A stretch of 64,000 nt of DNA from Leucaena leucocephala. Taxonomy: Eukaryota; Streptophyta; Magnoliopsida; Fabales; Fabaceae. The notes under the pieces were generated by a model. It made no database searches. It worked only from the letters and a program-made list of their open reading frames with translations, and was not told the DNA's origin. A program made the position numbers and the translations under genes. The DNA lies in the NCBI GenBank assembly GCA_037074615.1, contig JAYWLJ010000068.1, forward strand, positions 558,001 through 622,000, written 5' to 3'. Numbering within the stretch: position 1 is the first letter of the stretch; every line of letters begins with the position of its first letter. This document shows, in pieces, positions 1-13,143 of the stretch.

Positions 1-3
1 TCC

Positions 4-2918
4 ATGACTCCCATTCCTCGCGCTCATTTCTTGTTTCTTGCTACTTTCTTCTGCCTTATTGGTGTCTTCGCCGCCGGCGATGGTGAGGCTGATCCGCTTT
101 ACAAGTAAGCTTCACTTCGCCCTTTGACTTCTCATTTGTTTTTGATAATTTCTTCGTCGGAACTCGATCTTTTACTTGACAAATTTGTCAGTCAGCTTTT
201 TGCTTGAGGCAGGGGATTGTTCTGCTATGAATCTTAGCTTGGCATTTTCAGAAAGATGAAACTTGGATTTCTTCGTATTCTTCTAATTTTCAGTAACTTG
301 TTTTTTCTTTTGCGAAGTATGAACTTTTGAAATGACGTTGACTTAGGAGGTTGTGGAAGTTCTATTGCTCTTTTTTTTTTTTTTTCTAGTTACTGCTTGC
401 AATTTTAATCCGCATATCAGAATAATTCCTGTAATTATATCTGGATGCATTGCCAATTTCCGCACCTACCATTTTCAAGCCTAGGCGCCTAGTGACACAT
501 CGTGTACCTTTTTAATTTTCCTAAAATTATTGAGTTTATGCAAGTGTAATATAGGTGATGTCAATGGTAGTGGTTGTTATCGTCTTTCTTTTTCTTCCTG
601 CTTCTTCGTGAAGCCATATTTGATTGCTTTTTTCATGATTGATATAACTGGAATCCCTTCTTGGTCAACAACAGCCTTTCCAATCAACTTGCCCTTAACT
701 CCTCATCAATTGAATATGATTTATCTTATGGACTGTATCTTATAAGTATTATCAGTTGTGAATGAGAAGAGGAAAATGCAAGAACGGTGAATGTTGTGAT
801 TCTGATTGATGCGGTGGTGATTATGCTAACAAATCATATTGATGTTATTCTGCTGTTCCATTGGAAGTAACATTTAGATAATTATTGTACTCTTTATGTG
901 TTATATGATGATATTGGGTCATTATCAAATATCAGGGATTGTGTGGACCAGTGCAAGAAATCGGGATGTGTAGGGAATAGATGCTTTCAACATTGTAAAT
1001 TCTCTTCTGATGGAAAACCGATTGATGGTCCATGGTATATGAATGAACCTCTCTACCTAAGGTGGAAACAGTGGGACTGTCAGACTGACTGCTGGTATCA
1101 CTGCATGCAGTCTAGAGAGGAAGAACGGATGAAACTTGGTGACAAGCCAGTCAAGTATCATGGGAAATGGCCATTTCGGCGTGTCTATGGGATTCAGGTT
1201 TTTTCAATAGTCTTACCAAAATAAGATAGCTGTAATATGGCTTAGTTTGATTTCTCATTGAAGCATGGACATGTTACTTATGGTTTTAGGAACCTGTGGC
1301 TGTTGCACTCTCTGCCCTTACTCTTGCTATGCAGTTTCATGGTTGGGTATCCTTTTTCATTCTTGTGTACTATAAGCTCCCTTTAAGACCAGATAAGAAG
1401 ACTTATTATGAGTACACACTCTTGTGGCATATCTATGGGATCCTATCAATGAATTCATGGTTTTGGAGCGCTATTTTCCATAGTAGGTAAGTTGCTCTCT
1501 ACCTTTTACGGTCTTGATTTGTCGGCTGTGTCCAATCATGTTTTAGTGTTTAAGCCCTAGCACTTGAAGAAAACTTGCTGTTTCTTTGTGGTGCCATAAC
1601 CTTAATTTACTTACAGTTCCAATGCAAGACGGATATTTTTGCTATACATCATATCCTCCTGTTTCTCTACTAAAGTTTTTTCTTTTGTTAAAACCCAAAA
1701 AAAAAAAAACTTTGCCTAGTTACAATCTCTACACGCATAGGAAATAAGCAGATTATGATATCCTCAATACACATGATACAAATGAATCATACAGTAGTGT
1801 TTTTAACTTACATGTGTCGTGCAATCGTCTTGGACTGATGCAACTCATCAAAAGTATCTGGACTCTTCAGATTCTGTTTGGTTATGGTGCTTTCGCAGTT
1901 TTGCCCATGCTTCTTATCATGATGATATGATGTTACATTATTTAAACTATATTTCCAAGTTATCTTATTTATATTTTATCTTGAGACCTGAGGGGCAAAG
2001 GGGGTCTGAGGTTATAATTATTGTTGTTGTTTTGATGTGCTATTCCAAACTTTATTATATGTAGAGATGTGGAATTCACAGAGAAGCTAGATCACTCATC
2101 TGCTGTGGCCTTACTTGGATGTTCCCTCCTTCTGGCAATACTGCGTTCTTTTAATGTGAGAGATGAGGCAGCGAGAATCATGGTTGCTGCTCCCTTGATT
2201 GCTTTTGTGACAACTCATATCCTGTATCTGAATTTCTACAAACTTGATTATGGTAATGTTTGTTTGCATCTTATGTTCTTGTGTTAATAATGCTAAGAAT
2301 AGCAAAATATGCAATTCCATCTCTTAGGGATTAGCTATACTAACTTCCTTTAAGGATTTATTCACTCTTTTCTGCATTTTTTGTTCTCCCCTTTCATCCT
2401 TTGCCTTGATTTTGTCCTTTACTGCTAATACAGTCGTAGTCTCAAAAAGTTCTGGTACGTTGTTGGTATCCTTTGTGTGGTCCTGTTAGCCTGTTTCATC
2501 TATCATCTTGGTGAGCTTATTTCAACTAGATAAAATTAAATTGGTCCACACAACTTCTAGAATTGCTGAACTGTTCATCATGATGTATTGTCTTTGGGCA
2601 ATGGGCTGACAAATTTCACTGTCATCTGCAGGTTTGCACATGAAAGTCTGCATGGGAATATCTATTACCCATCTCCTTGTTTGGGCAATTTGGGCAGGTA
2701 TTTCACACCATCCAGGGCAGTGGAAACTGTGGCTGGTAGTGGTGGGAGGAAATCTGGCTATGCTCTTTGAGATATATGAGTTCCCACCTTACATGGGATA
2801 TGTGGATGCTCACGCACTTTGGCATGCAATGACCATTCCAATTACTTACCTCTGGTGGAGTTTTATAAGGGATGATGCTGAGTTTAGGACCTCCACGCTT
2901 CTCAAGAAGGTCAAATAA
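4..2918 (+). CDS. PGAP3/Per1-like GPI-anchor remodelling protein, five exons
   Basis: Exons read as 4-104, 936-1197, 1290-1486, 2065-2252 and 2632-2918; all introns are GT-AG and the phases join without a stop, giving 344 residues, the usual size for the family. The protein starts with a hydrophobic signal peptide (about residues 1-24), then a lumenal Cys-rich stretch containing DCVDQCKKSGC and WDCQTDCWYHC, then about seven membrane segments. HSRD near residue 185 and the late DAHALWHA motif supply the His/Asp residues typical of the CREST hydrolase superfamily. Known members act in the ER/Golgi and remove an acyl chain from GPI anchors (PGAP3 in animals, Per1 in yeast); that role is inferred here. 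The ATG lies 3 bases from the window edge, so the promoter is not visible. Family assignment is firm; the plant substrate is not tested. Confidence 0.93.
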
Positions 2919-3301
2919 AGTTGGCTCAATGGACATAATTCAAAGGGTGGATTACTTCAGATCATCATCAAGGTCATTCCATGATTATTTTGTTAATACA
3001 TCCTAGTCTTTTCTTTTTCCTCGTGCATGCATTTGTTTCAAATGCTCACCACGATGGCCCCTTTGTTTATTGTTCTGTTTTTCCTCCCCCAGCTTGTGGG
3101 ATGCTACTTTATTTATTGGAATTTAGATTTAGATCTGAATATAGCTATTCCTCTGAAAAATTCTTAGTAAGAAGCTTTTATATGAATTGACAAATATTTA
3201 TGTAATAGAGGGCCAAGTTTACCATAAATGATGTTTAAGAGTATCTTATTGTTCAAAGTTTTCATTTTGACAAAGTTTCTGGTTAATTTTCTTCATCTCC
3301 C

Positions 3302-3484
3302 TTTTGTTGTCTAGTCCTGGGATCTATTTTTAAGACCATTTTTTTTTGGGATAAAAAACTAACGATAATAGTTATTCTCATTCTGGTATTTTGTTGTCTA
3401 GTCCTGGAGATCTATTTTTAAGACCAATTTTTTTTTTTTTGGGATCAAAAGCTAACGATAATAGTTATTCTCATTCTGGTATTT
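3302..3484. repeat. Tandem duplication, about 87-96 bp, two copies
   Basis: Copy 1 is 3302-3388 and copy 2 is 3389-3484. Both begin TTTTGTTGTCTAGTCCTGG, contain a poly-T tract followed by GGGAT, and end in CATTCTGGTATT. They differ mainly in the poly-T length and a few substitutions, so the duplication is fairly recent. Confidence 0.9.
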
Positions 3485-3503
3485 TGTACAAAATACCAGA
3501 ATG
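3472..3503. repeat. Perfect 32-bp palindrome
   Basis: The left arm CATTCTGGTATTTTGT (3472-3487) is followed at once by its exact reverse complement (3488-3503), with no loop. The left arm is the end of the second copy of the adjacent tandem duplication, so an inverted copy of that end was added. Confidence 0.92.
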
Positions 3504-4832
3504 AAATGTGTATAATATTTAAATGGCCCAACTCCAGAGTTACTCTCAACTCTACTCTTGTGGGTAATAATAAGGAAATGTGCTCTTGGCCGGCCAACTA
3601 GTGCATGTGGTAGAGATTCTAAAAAAAGTCATGTCAGAATATTTCCAAATTAATTTATGTTCTAAAGCTTTTGGCCAGAATTTATATGTTCAAATTAAGA
3701 TTCGATTCTTAGTCGAATAAATTTAAGGGTTCAACTGGGATTGAATTGAAAGAGAAATTTCTCTAAAGTAAGGATTAAGATCTTGAGTTTAATTTTCTTT
3801 TTTTGTGAACAGAACAAAGTTAACAAAACAAGAAATGTGTTTCTTTAACCAGTAAGTGAAATTTCTGAGAGTATGAAACATGTGGAGCGCACATTTTGCT
3901 GCCTGATCATTCATTACAGTGAAGATTTAGATCATCTAAATTAAATTTGAATAGTTTGAATTTAATATTTTTAATTTGTAATTTTTTAATGATAAATTTA
4001 TTTTTAAATAAAGTGATTATTATAAAATTATTATCTATTAAAGCAAGGAATATATAAAATATAAATATTAAATTATATTAAATTTTGACTATTCAAAATC
4101 AACATGAATAGGGTTGATGAGTACGGGATGTTCTCCCCATTTTGCTTCTATTTTTTTGGATGTAAGAATACACAAGTCTAAACTTGTGCGCATCAAAGTC
4201 AACTGCCTGTCTTGTTGGTCAATAAACAAAAAATCTCAGTTTCCTCGTTCCGGTCTCACATGGTTTACTACAGTGGGCATCGCAAAAACTTTTCTCCAGT
4301 AACAATGACATATAGAACATATTTGGTAGCTTCAATTTTTCTGGGGAAAAAAGTCAGCTAAGTGACACACATGCATGCCCGATATTCATACTTTAATTAT
4401 AGTAGCTGCTTTTTATTTAATTTTAATTATATTCTTAAAATTTTATAATAAATTTTATTTAAAATGGATATAGGTCTATAGAAAAAAAAGTTATTAAAAG
4501 AAACAAGAATTACTTTAATAATATCTATAGAGAAGATTAATATCTAAAATATTGGTTAGAGAATATCTCTTGATTTTAAAAAAAATATGGGTCAATTTAA
4601 CTCAACATTTTCAGTTTATTTATCTACCGGCCATAATCAATAATAATAATTAATAATTATATTTTAATTTTTAATTTTTTTAATAATAATAATTAATTAG
4701 TAATCTTATATTATATTTTAAATTTTTTAACTAAATCTTATAATAACCTATTCAATTAATAATAATTTATCATAAATTAATAATAAGATATAAAAACTAA
4801 ACACATTATTATATCATATATCTCATCATAAG

Positions 4833-5338
4833 GTGTGTTTGGTAACACCCCAAACCTTGGTTTGAAAAGAGCTTTTGGCTCTAAACCTCAGGGAATTTTT
4901 TTACCAAACAATAATTTTTGTTTAAACAGGCTTTTAGACTAAACTATGGTTTAAAATTAAGGATTCAATAAGCTAGTCAAAACAGCTTATGGAACAGTAA
5001 AAGAGCTTATGAACTATCTAATTACTATATTACCCATACTTTTTCTTACACCCTCTCTCCTACTTTTTCTTACACCATTTCTCCTCTTTCATACTTTTTC
5101 TCTCTTTTCTTTCTTATACCCTCTCTACTCTCCTCTTTTATCTCTCATCATTTAATAATCATACCCTTTTTCATAATTTACCACTCATAAAACCCTTTCT
5201 ACAAATAACTATCCAAACATTCATTTACCTAAAATCATTTTTTTTATAAGTTTTTCTAAAAAAACCCTTTTTCATAAGTTATCTATAAACCCATTTTTTT
5301 TATAAGCTAATTTAAATTTTTTTTTCTAAACACACACA
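4833..5338 (+). mobile_element. AT-rich MITE-like repeat, copy 1 of 4
   Basis: It starts GTGTGTTTGG and ends with CTAAACACACAC, a short terminal inverted repeat. The core at about 4970-5035 (AGCTAGTCAAAACAGCTTAT, then CTATCTAATTACTATATTA) recurs in the copies near 34.9 kb, 50.0 kb and 60.2 kb. It is followed by a CT-rich block of CTCTCTCCTAC-type repeats. No coding capacity is seen. The target duplication is not securely identified, so the superfamily is open. Confidence 0.6.
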
Positions 5339-5537
5339 TAATTAATCCTATAATTAATATTTAAACGTGACTCCTTCCTTATATTTTTCATTCTAATCGA
5401 AAACCCCATTTAAATAGGAGGAAATTACTTCGAGTGATTTATAGTGAGTAGGGAATAGATTCTTTCTTACCCTACAACCTGATTGGTCCGTCGTTCCTGT
5501 GACTGAATCCCCAACGTTATTCTCTTCATTTCGCCGT

Positions 5538-5547
5538 CTAGGGTTTT
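5538..5547. promoter_or_regulatory. Telo-box-like element in the ValRS leader
   Basis: CTAGGGTTTT is the reverse complement of AAAACCCTAG, the telo-box found in promoters and leaders of many plant translation-related genes. It sits about 45 bases before the valine-tRNA ligase ATG, in the expected position for a housekeeping translation gene. Confidence 0.5.
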
Positions 5548-5588
5548 CTATCGAATCTATTGCAGCTAAGCTTCACTGATCCCCAACA

Positions 5589-8500
5589 ATGGAGCCGGAG
5601 AAGAAAGTTGAGGTGGAAGACCCTGAGAAGAAGAAGAAGAAAGAAGAGAAGGTCTTCATTACTATCTCTTTCGTTTTGGACAGTTCATAGGATTTTAAAC
5701 GCTGGCAGCATGATGTTGATCTGAAAGTTGTGGCTTCTGTTGTCTATCAATTATATTCATTTGGTCCATTTATGCATTCAGCTTCTGTTTGAGTGTACAA
5801 TAATGCTTTCGGTTTGAATTCAGATATATGGAAGTTAATGTTGGTTTTTTTGTGAAATAAGATGTTAGCAATTTGCTTATTTGACAATTTTGCTGGCTTT
5901 GTGGCAGGCAAGAGAAAAGGAATTGAAGAGAATGAAAGCTATTGAGAAAGCTGCTAAGCGTCAGGTGACAGAATTTCCCTTCCCTGCTGCGCAAGTGCCG
6001 CATTGATTTGCTGTTTTTAAATTAGACATTTATTTTTTATCTATCTAATCAATAATTCCTCCCTTGTCTTTAGGAACAGGAACAAAAATCATCTAATGCC
6101 ACCTCCAAGAAGAGTGAAAGGAAGAATGTAAAGCGCACTGACGATGAGAACCCTGAAGATTATATAGACCCTGAGACTCCTTCAGGTCAGAAGAAACATA
6201 TGTCTAGTCAAATGGCAAAACAGTATAGTCCGCGTACGGTGGAGAAGTCGTGAGTGCTGCGTCCATCTTCATTTGAGTTATATTTTTAGTTATTCGAAGT
6301 CCTTATCTTTTCTGTTTTGCTAAAAATTTAGGTGGTATGAATGGTGGGAGAAAACAGGGTTCTTTGTGGCAGATGCCAATAGCTCCAAACCACCTTTTGT
6401 TATTGTGAGTATCTTACTGGTCTTCTATGTGTTAGTTTCTCATGCCATTGTTTTCTGGTCCAATTTTCTAACAACAGGCAACATTGGGACTTATATCCAC
6501 AAATTTAACGTGATTAATGGAGCATTCGGTGGCCTTGCACTATATATTGGAAATAATCCTTCCTCTGTCTTACATCCCTTTTCATCAAAAGTCTATTAGC
6601 CTATCTTAATTTGTCCAAGATAAACTTAATTTGCCATTGCATTAGTTTTAACATTTAGTGGAAGTCTTAAATACGGTCGGACATTCAAGAGGTGTGAGAA
6701 TCACCATGTGTGTTCTTTAATTAGCTTGTGCTGTACTTTCAGGTACTTCCTCCACCGAATGTGACTGGTGCTCTCCATATTGGTCACGCTCTCACAGCTG
6801 CAATAGAGGTATCATATATATGGAATGTGAATTTAGTGTAGCTGTTTAAAACCAATCATCTGAATGTTATTTGTTGCATGCAGGACACAATTATTCGTTG
6901 GCGTAGAATGTCTGGATATAATGCATTGTGGGTGCCTGGGATGGATCATGCAGGGATTGCAACACAGGTTTTATTTCCAAATAGAACAAATATTAATACA
7001 GCTTTTAGCTCTCTTGGTATTTATCATCCATTGTGGATCTTGTAGTAGGGTTGTACAGGAGTGGCCTCCTATGTTTCTTGCTCATTCTTTAGCTGCATAT
7101 GCCATTGAATGTTGTCTAGATGAAATATTTTTTTCATGTGTTATCTAAACTATGTTAGGTTTGATGTAAAACATTAGTTCCCAACAAATACTGTTGTTTC
7201 TTTTATCTGTGAGATTATGACGTTATTATTGTTGTGACAGGTTGTTGTGGAGAAGAAGATAATGCGTGAAAGGCATTTAACTAGGCATGATCTGGGTCGT
7301 GAGAGATTTATAACTGAGGTATGTTCGTAAGGCACCTTACTTTCTAATTTGAAAATCTCTATTTCTATGCCCTTGCTAATGAAATCTAACTTGGTAAATC
7401 TTGGCACAATAGGTCTGGGAATGGAAAAACAAGTATGGGGGCACAATATTACAGCAATTACGTCGTTTAGGAGCCTCTTTGGATTGGTCTCGTGAGGTAA
7501 AGATATAAATTATAACTTGCCAAGAGTTTAATCAATAGTTATGTAAATCTTTCTCATGTCATCCAAGAGTCATATATGGCTTTATATTAATCCTGTCTCC
7601 CTTTATCTTCAGAGCTTCACAATGGACGAAAGAAGATCAAAGGCTGTGACTGAGGCTTTTGTGAGGCTATACAAGCAAGGCATTATCTATAGGTAGGTTG
7701 ATGCTGGGGGCATCTAAATCTAAATAGATATAACATATAGCCACATGCAACAACTTTTAGTATGTAATGTCTTAAGACATGGCTCATTGCAAGACTGGTG
7801 AAAATTGGAAAACGCAAATCTGATGCAAAGGGTTGATGAATGACAATTTATGTGGTGTCACTATTGCAGGGACCTTCGTTTAGTGAATTGGGACTGCGTC
7901 CTACTAACAGCAATATCTGATATTGAGGTAGGTGATGCTATTACGTGATGTTTTAGGTGATGAATCTCTGTAAAACTCATTTTAGTAAAGAAAAAAATAA
8001 TGTAATTGGATGCTGCATACAGGTGGACTATATCGATATTAAAGAAAGGACTCTGCTGAAGGTTCCTGGATATGGTAAACCAGTAGAGTTTGGAGTTTTA
8101 ACAAAATTTGCGTATCCTTTGGAAGGGAACCTGGGTGAACTTGTTGTGGCCACAACTCGAATAGAGACTATGCTTGGTGACACTGCTATTGCCATTCATC
8201 CTGATGATGAACGATACAGGCAGTTTCATGGGAAATTCGCCATTCATCCATTTAATGGTCGAAAGCTTCCTATAATTTGTGATGCTATTCTTGTTGATCC
8301 AACATTTGGGACTGGGGTGGTTAAGGTAATTTCCTTACATGTGTGATTTTATTTTTTGCATACCAATTCCTATTCAACTGATATTATGCTATGATTTTAC
8401 TTGCTTAACTCCTTGCAGATAACCCCTGCTCATGATCCAAATGATTTTGAGGTTGGAAAACGTCACAATCTTGAGTTCATTAATATTTTCACTGATGATG

Positions 8501-11500
8501 GGAAAATTAATAGCAATGGAGGCTCTGAATTTGTGGGTATGCCACGATTTAAAGCTCGAGAGGCTGTGGCAGAAGCATTACAGAAGAAGGTATTGGTTCT
8601 TTAGAATACGAAGGCTTTGGTATCTTGGGCCAACAAACATGCGATATACTTAGATTGTGCATGTGTAAGCATGTGGAATTTGACTAATGATTGCTTGTTG
8701 GTGGTGCATAATATGGTTACCGCTTTGACCTTATATTTCCCTTTTTTGCTCTGCATATGAAGCACATTGATGTGCTTCATTTGGCATAAGACATATCAAT
8801 TTAGTAAGCTCTTCATGTAATTATGCAATATGAATTTTGCATGATACTTGTATTTCTGTTAGTCTTCACTGGGTATGTCTCTTTATATCTGTGTGATGAC
8901 TGGTGAGTTAAAAAAATTCAGTTACTCATGTTTCATTTATTTTCTGCGTTCATTTAGGGCCTTTACAGAGGTTCTGAAAACAATGAGATGCGCCTTGGTG
9001 TATGTTCAAGAAGCAATGATGTTGTGGAACCCCTGATAAAGCCCCAGTGGTATGTCAGGTGCAATGATTTGGCAAAAGAAGCTCTTCATGCTGTCACGGA
9101 TGAGGAAAACAAAAAAATAAAGATTATTCCAAAACAATATTCAGCTGATTGGAAGAGGTGAGTATTATTCTCCTGCGCATTTCTCTGAAATCTAAGGTTT
9201 TAAACCAAAATGCAGTTGGTCCTTCCTTATAGATGTGTGTGTATCTTGCCATCTCTACAATAATTTGATAATCTATCTTTTAATATTCCTAAATATGATT
9301 TTTTTGGGGTCTTTTTTGAATTATTATATTGAACCACAAGTTGATCAAGACAGAATCTTTCAGGTGGCTTGAAAATATACGTGATTGGTGCGTTTCTCGA
9401 CAGCTATGGTGGGGTCACCAAATACCGGCATGGTATGTCACATTAGAGGATGACATCCTGAAGGAATTTGGTGCTTATAGTGATCACTGGGTAGTGGCAA
9501 GAAGTGAAGAGGAGGCCCAGGAGGAGGCTAGCCAAAAGTATAATGGACAGAAGTTTTATTTAAGCCGGGATCCAGATGTTCTTGATACATGGTTCTCTTC
9601 TGGTTTGTTTCCATTAACTGTACTGGGCTGGCCTGATGATACAGAAGACCTGAAGGCATTTTATCCAACTTCTGTTCTGGAAACTGGTCATGATATTCTC
9701 TTTTTCTGGGTGGCACGCATGGTGATGTTAGGAATAAAGTTGGGTGGTGATGTGCCTTTTAGAAAGGTGAATGTGTGTTGAATCTAGCTAATTATGATAT
9801 CCAGTCGCTTTACCACATAAAAAGCATACTATAAATTGATTCTTGATCCATGCTTAAGAAATCCTAGGTCACTGACACGATAAAAAAACTTAACATCTCA
9901 ATGCAGGTTTATTTGCATCCCATGATTCGAGATGCACATGGTCGCAAGATGTCAAAGTCCTTGGGAAATGTTGTCGATCCTATTGAAGTTATCAATGGCA
10001 TATCTCTGGAAGGTCTACTTAAGAGGTTAGAAGAAGGTAACCTGGACCCAAAAGAATTAGCTGTTGCCAAAGAAGGTCAGAAGAAGGACTTTCCAAATGG
10101 TATTGACGAGTGTGGGGCTGATGCTCTCCGTTTTGCACTTGTCTCATACACGGCTCAGGTATTTAGTCACTGGTATTCAGTAGCATTCTCTAATTGACTG
10201 ATTATACACACCACCTTAATTAATTTTCTTAATTATTTTTGCCCTGTTGTTATTTTGTTTCAGTCTGACAAAATTAACCTAGACATCCAAAGGGTTGTTG
10301 GGTACCGGCAGTGGTGTAATAAATTGTGGAATGCTGTACGATTCGCTATGAGCAAACTTGGAAATGATTATACTCCACCCGCAAATTTGACTCCTGGTTT
10401 TCTTCCATTTTGCTGTCAGTGGATACTATCAGTGTTGAATAAAACAATATCTAAGGCAGTGAAATCCCTAGAATCATACGAGTTCTCCCATGCTACCACG
10501 GCTGTGTATTCTTGGTGGCAGTATCAATTGTGTGATGTGTTTATTGAAGTGATTAAGCCTTATTTCACTGGTAACGACCCCAAGTTTACGTCGGAAAGAC
10601 GATTTGCACAAGATACTTTGTGGTTTTGTCTTGATATTGGCCTGCGGCTGCTTCATCCCTTTATGCCCTTTGTCACGGAAGAATTGTGGCAGCGCCTTCC
10701 TTCACCAAAGGAATTTAAGAAAGCAGAATCAATCATGATATGCGATTATCCAACAGCTGTAGTGGTTAGTTTTCGTTAATATTTTGGTATTGCGAGTAAC
10801 AACTACTTTGCCGAATACTCTGATTATGCCTTTTGTTTATGTTCTCATTGAATTACACTTATTAATATTTTCTTTTTGAAGAAGAGCCACTTTATTTCCT
10901 TTTTCTCTTTATTGTCTACTGAAAATATCAGGCCTGATGTAATGAATATTTTATTTAATCTCAGTGCTGGAACAATGAAGTGGTGGAGAATGCTATGGAT
11001 CTTGTGGAGTCTGTAGTCAAGTCTCTCAGGTCTTTGGCAAATGAAAGACGTGACAGGTACATAGAAGCATTTGTTTTCATTCTAGCGTCATGTTTCTTGC
11101 TCTCCACGTTGTCTTAATATATTCATCCTCTCCATTTTTCTGTGAAAAATAATTCAACATGGGAAGGGAAACTTGGATTCTATTGTATTATCAAGAAAGT
11201 TGGAGGAGATTGAATTGATTCTCCTTGGCCTTAATTTCTCTTTTGGAGCAGGGTTGTTGGGTGGATGTAAGGGGATGTTGTTTCAAATAGAACTGTGAAT
11301 ATATTTCTGTCAACCCTTAAACATCATAATTAGCTTGGTGGATGTTTGGTCTATCATGGTTTGCTGATTTTGAATTTGATTCTTGTTTTGTTAGGCGGCC
11401 CGCTTTTGTGCTATGCCGAACACAGGCAATTGGAGAGATTATTAACAGCCATCAATTGGAGATTGTAACTCTAGCAAATCTATCATCTTTGACGGTAAGT

Positions 11501-12063
11501 TCGATAATCTGCGTGAAATGGCTTTCATGTGTTGTCACATGTATTCATTTTTTTTGGCTTTTGTGTTTTGTCATTTTGTTGCATGCACTTTTTCACCTGG
11601 TTTTTGTTTTATGTTCTATGTTCACCTGTAATGCTTTATGGTCCACAGGTGATAAATGAAAACGATGCTGTTCCTACTGGGCATGCTGTATCAGTTGTGA
11701 ATGAGAACCTGTCTGTTTATATAGAGCTTCACGGATCCATTTCTGCTGAAGCAGAGCTAGGAAAGATCAATAAGAAGATAGACGAGTTCAAGAAGTAAGT
11801 TTTCCAGCATGAACTTTCTGAACAATAAATAAATAAGTAAATAGTACAACTTTTTTGTTGCGGATTCTGAGAAATAATGGTTTGCCTATAATATTTGCAG
11901 GCAAAAGGAGAGGTTGGAGAAGACTATAAATGCTTCAGGATACAGAGAGAAGGTTCCAGCCCATATTCAACAAGACAATGATGCGAAGCTTGCTTCCCTT
12001 CTGCAAGAGCTCCTTTCTCTTGAGGACGCTGCCGGTCATATTGAGTCACAACAACGGCACTAA
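5589..12063 (+). CDS. Valine--tRNA ligase, cytosolic-type, 20 exons
   Basis: Charges tRNA-Val with valine for protein synthesis. Twenty GT-AG exons join in phase: 5589-5651, 5908-5964, 6074-6249, 6332-6404, 6743-6808, 6884-6967, 7241-7318, 7413-7496, 7613-7692, 7870-7927, 8023-8325, 8419-8589, 8958-9157, 9364-9766, 9907-10158, 10264-10764, 10965-11056, 11395-11494, 11649-11794 and 11901-12063, giving 1049 residues. Class I signatures are intact: HIGH at 135-138 inside PPPNVTGALHIGHA, KMSKS at 646-650, and the CP1 editing domain with TTRIET at 317-322 and HDPND at 379-383. Then come the anticodon-binding domain and a C-terminal coiled-coil tRNA arm. The N-terminus is Lys/Glu-rich, unlike an organelle transit peptide. 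The Arabidopsis relative is TWN2/VALRS (AT1G14610). An in-frame TGA at 5577-5579 precludes an unspliced N-terminal extension. Confidence 0.97.
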
Positions 12064-13143
12064 CTTCCGTTGAATCATGCACACAAGCAGTGTCAACTTC
12101 ACTTTATGCTCTGTATTTTTATGGGCCTACATAATTTCAACTTTTGATACTCTTTTGGTTGTTTTGAGATAAAAAAATATTCACATCTCATTTGTCGAAT
12201 CACGACGTGCTTCTTTAAAAGGGAATTGTCAGCTCGAAACAAGGTACTCCTCCGGTTATTGATTTTAATTTTAAATATAAAGTCTAATTTTTATATTTAT
12301 TAATTTTTTAAAATTATTTTTATTGATATTTTTTTTAACAATAATTAAATAAGAAAATTAAGGATGATATCAAACAAAATGATTAGAGTATTTTAGTCAT
12401 ATTAAATAATTTAATTAAGTATATTTTATATTAAGAAGTTAAGTATTTTTGTTATTTTTATTTTGAAACATGTCATGGAGCTTTCCATTGTTCCTTGCAA
12501 GAACTGCAAGTTGATAATGCAGTAACTATTAAAATTTACTTCGATGAGCTACAATTATGAATATGAGGGATGTTGTAGAAATAAAATCTCCCTTACTCTA
12601 ATAAAAGTTAGTAAAGAAACAAGTTTATATTTTATAATAATATAAGTATAATTTTTGCTGTTATTATAAAATAAAATTTAGTAGATAATTTTATAAGTCT
12701 TTTATAAATATTATTTAAATTTTAGGATTATATTATAATTTTAATAGAAGATGAATGTTAAATCTATCTAAATTTTTATGTATAAAAAAAAATTTCTTCT
12801 TACTTCATATTTATGGACTTTGTAGTTATAAAATAGCAGGACATTTTTTAACTTCATACCACACTTAGCCCAAAGTCTTGTCTCTATGGAACCTTTGGCA
12901 GAGAATTTGAAGGAACTTTTCCTTTCTACTTTGGCATAGGATTTAGCATCCGCACATGATAAAAATTTAAAGTACGGACACTTCCCAACCAAAACATTGA
13001 AAAAAGAGAAAAGTCATGGAGAAGCCCCATTTCTAGGACTAATGACTACTGACTAGTCAGTGCCAGAATGGAACGAATTCCCTTTATCTACACCACCCCC
13101 ACTCCCTCTTTCTCTCATGGCCTTAAATAGTTATATAATTTAA
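12064..13143. other. Intergenic between ValRS and DREB1, convergent 3' ends
   Basis: The ValRS and DREB1 genes converge here, so this holds both 3' UTRs. Positions 12240-12460 are very AT-rich and include a TACTCCTCCGG start resembling the CTCC-type ends of small Stowaway-like elements, but I could not find a matching right end. No gene is seen. Confidence 0.55.

Larger units (their letters stand above)
2919..4832. other. Intergenic: PGAP3 3' flank and AT-rich spacer
   Basis: An AATAAA-like hexamer overlaps the PGAP3 stop region and the 3' UTR probably ends within the next 300 bases. The rest is AT-rich spacer without a credible open frame, apart from the tandem duplication and palindrome at 3302-3503, which are listed separately. 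The open frame near 4114-4302 has no family resemblance and looks random. Confidence 0.6.
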
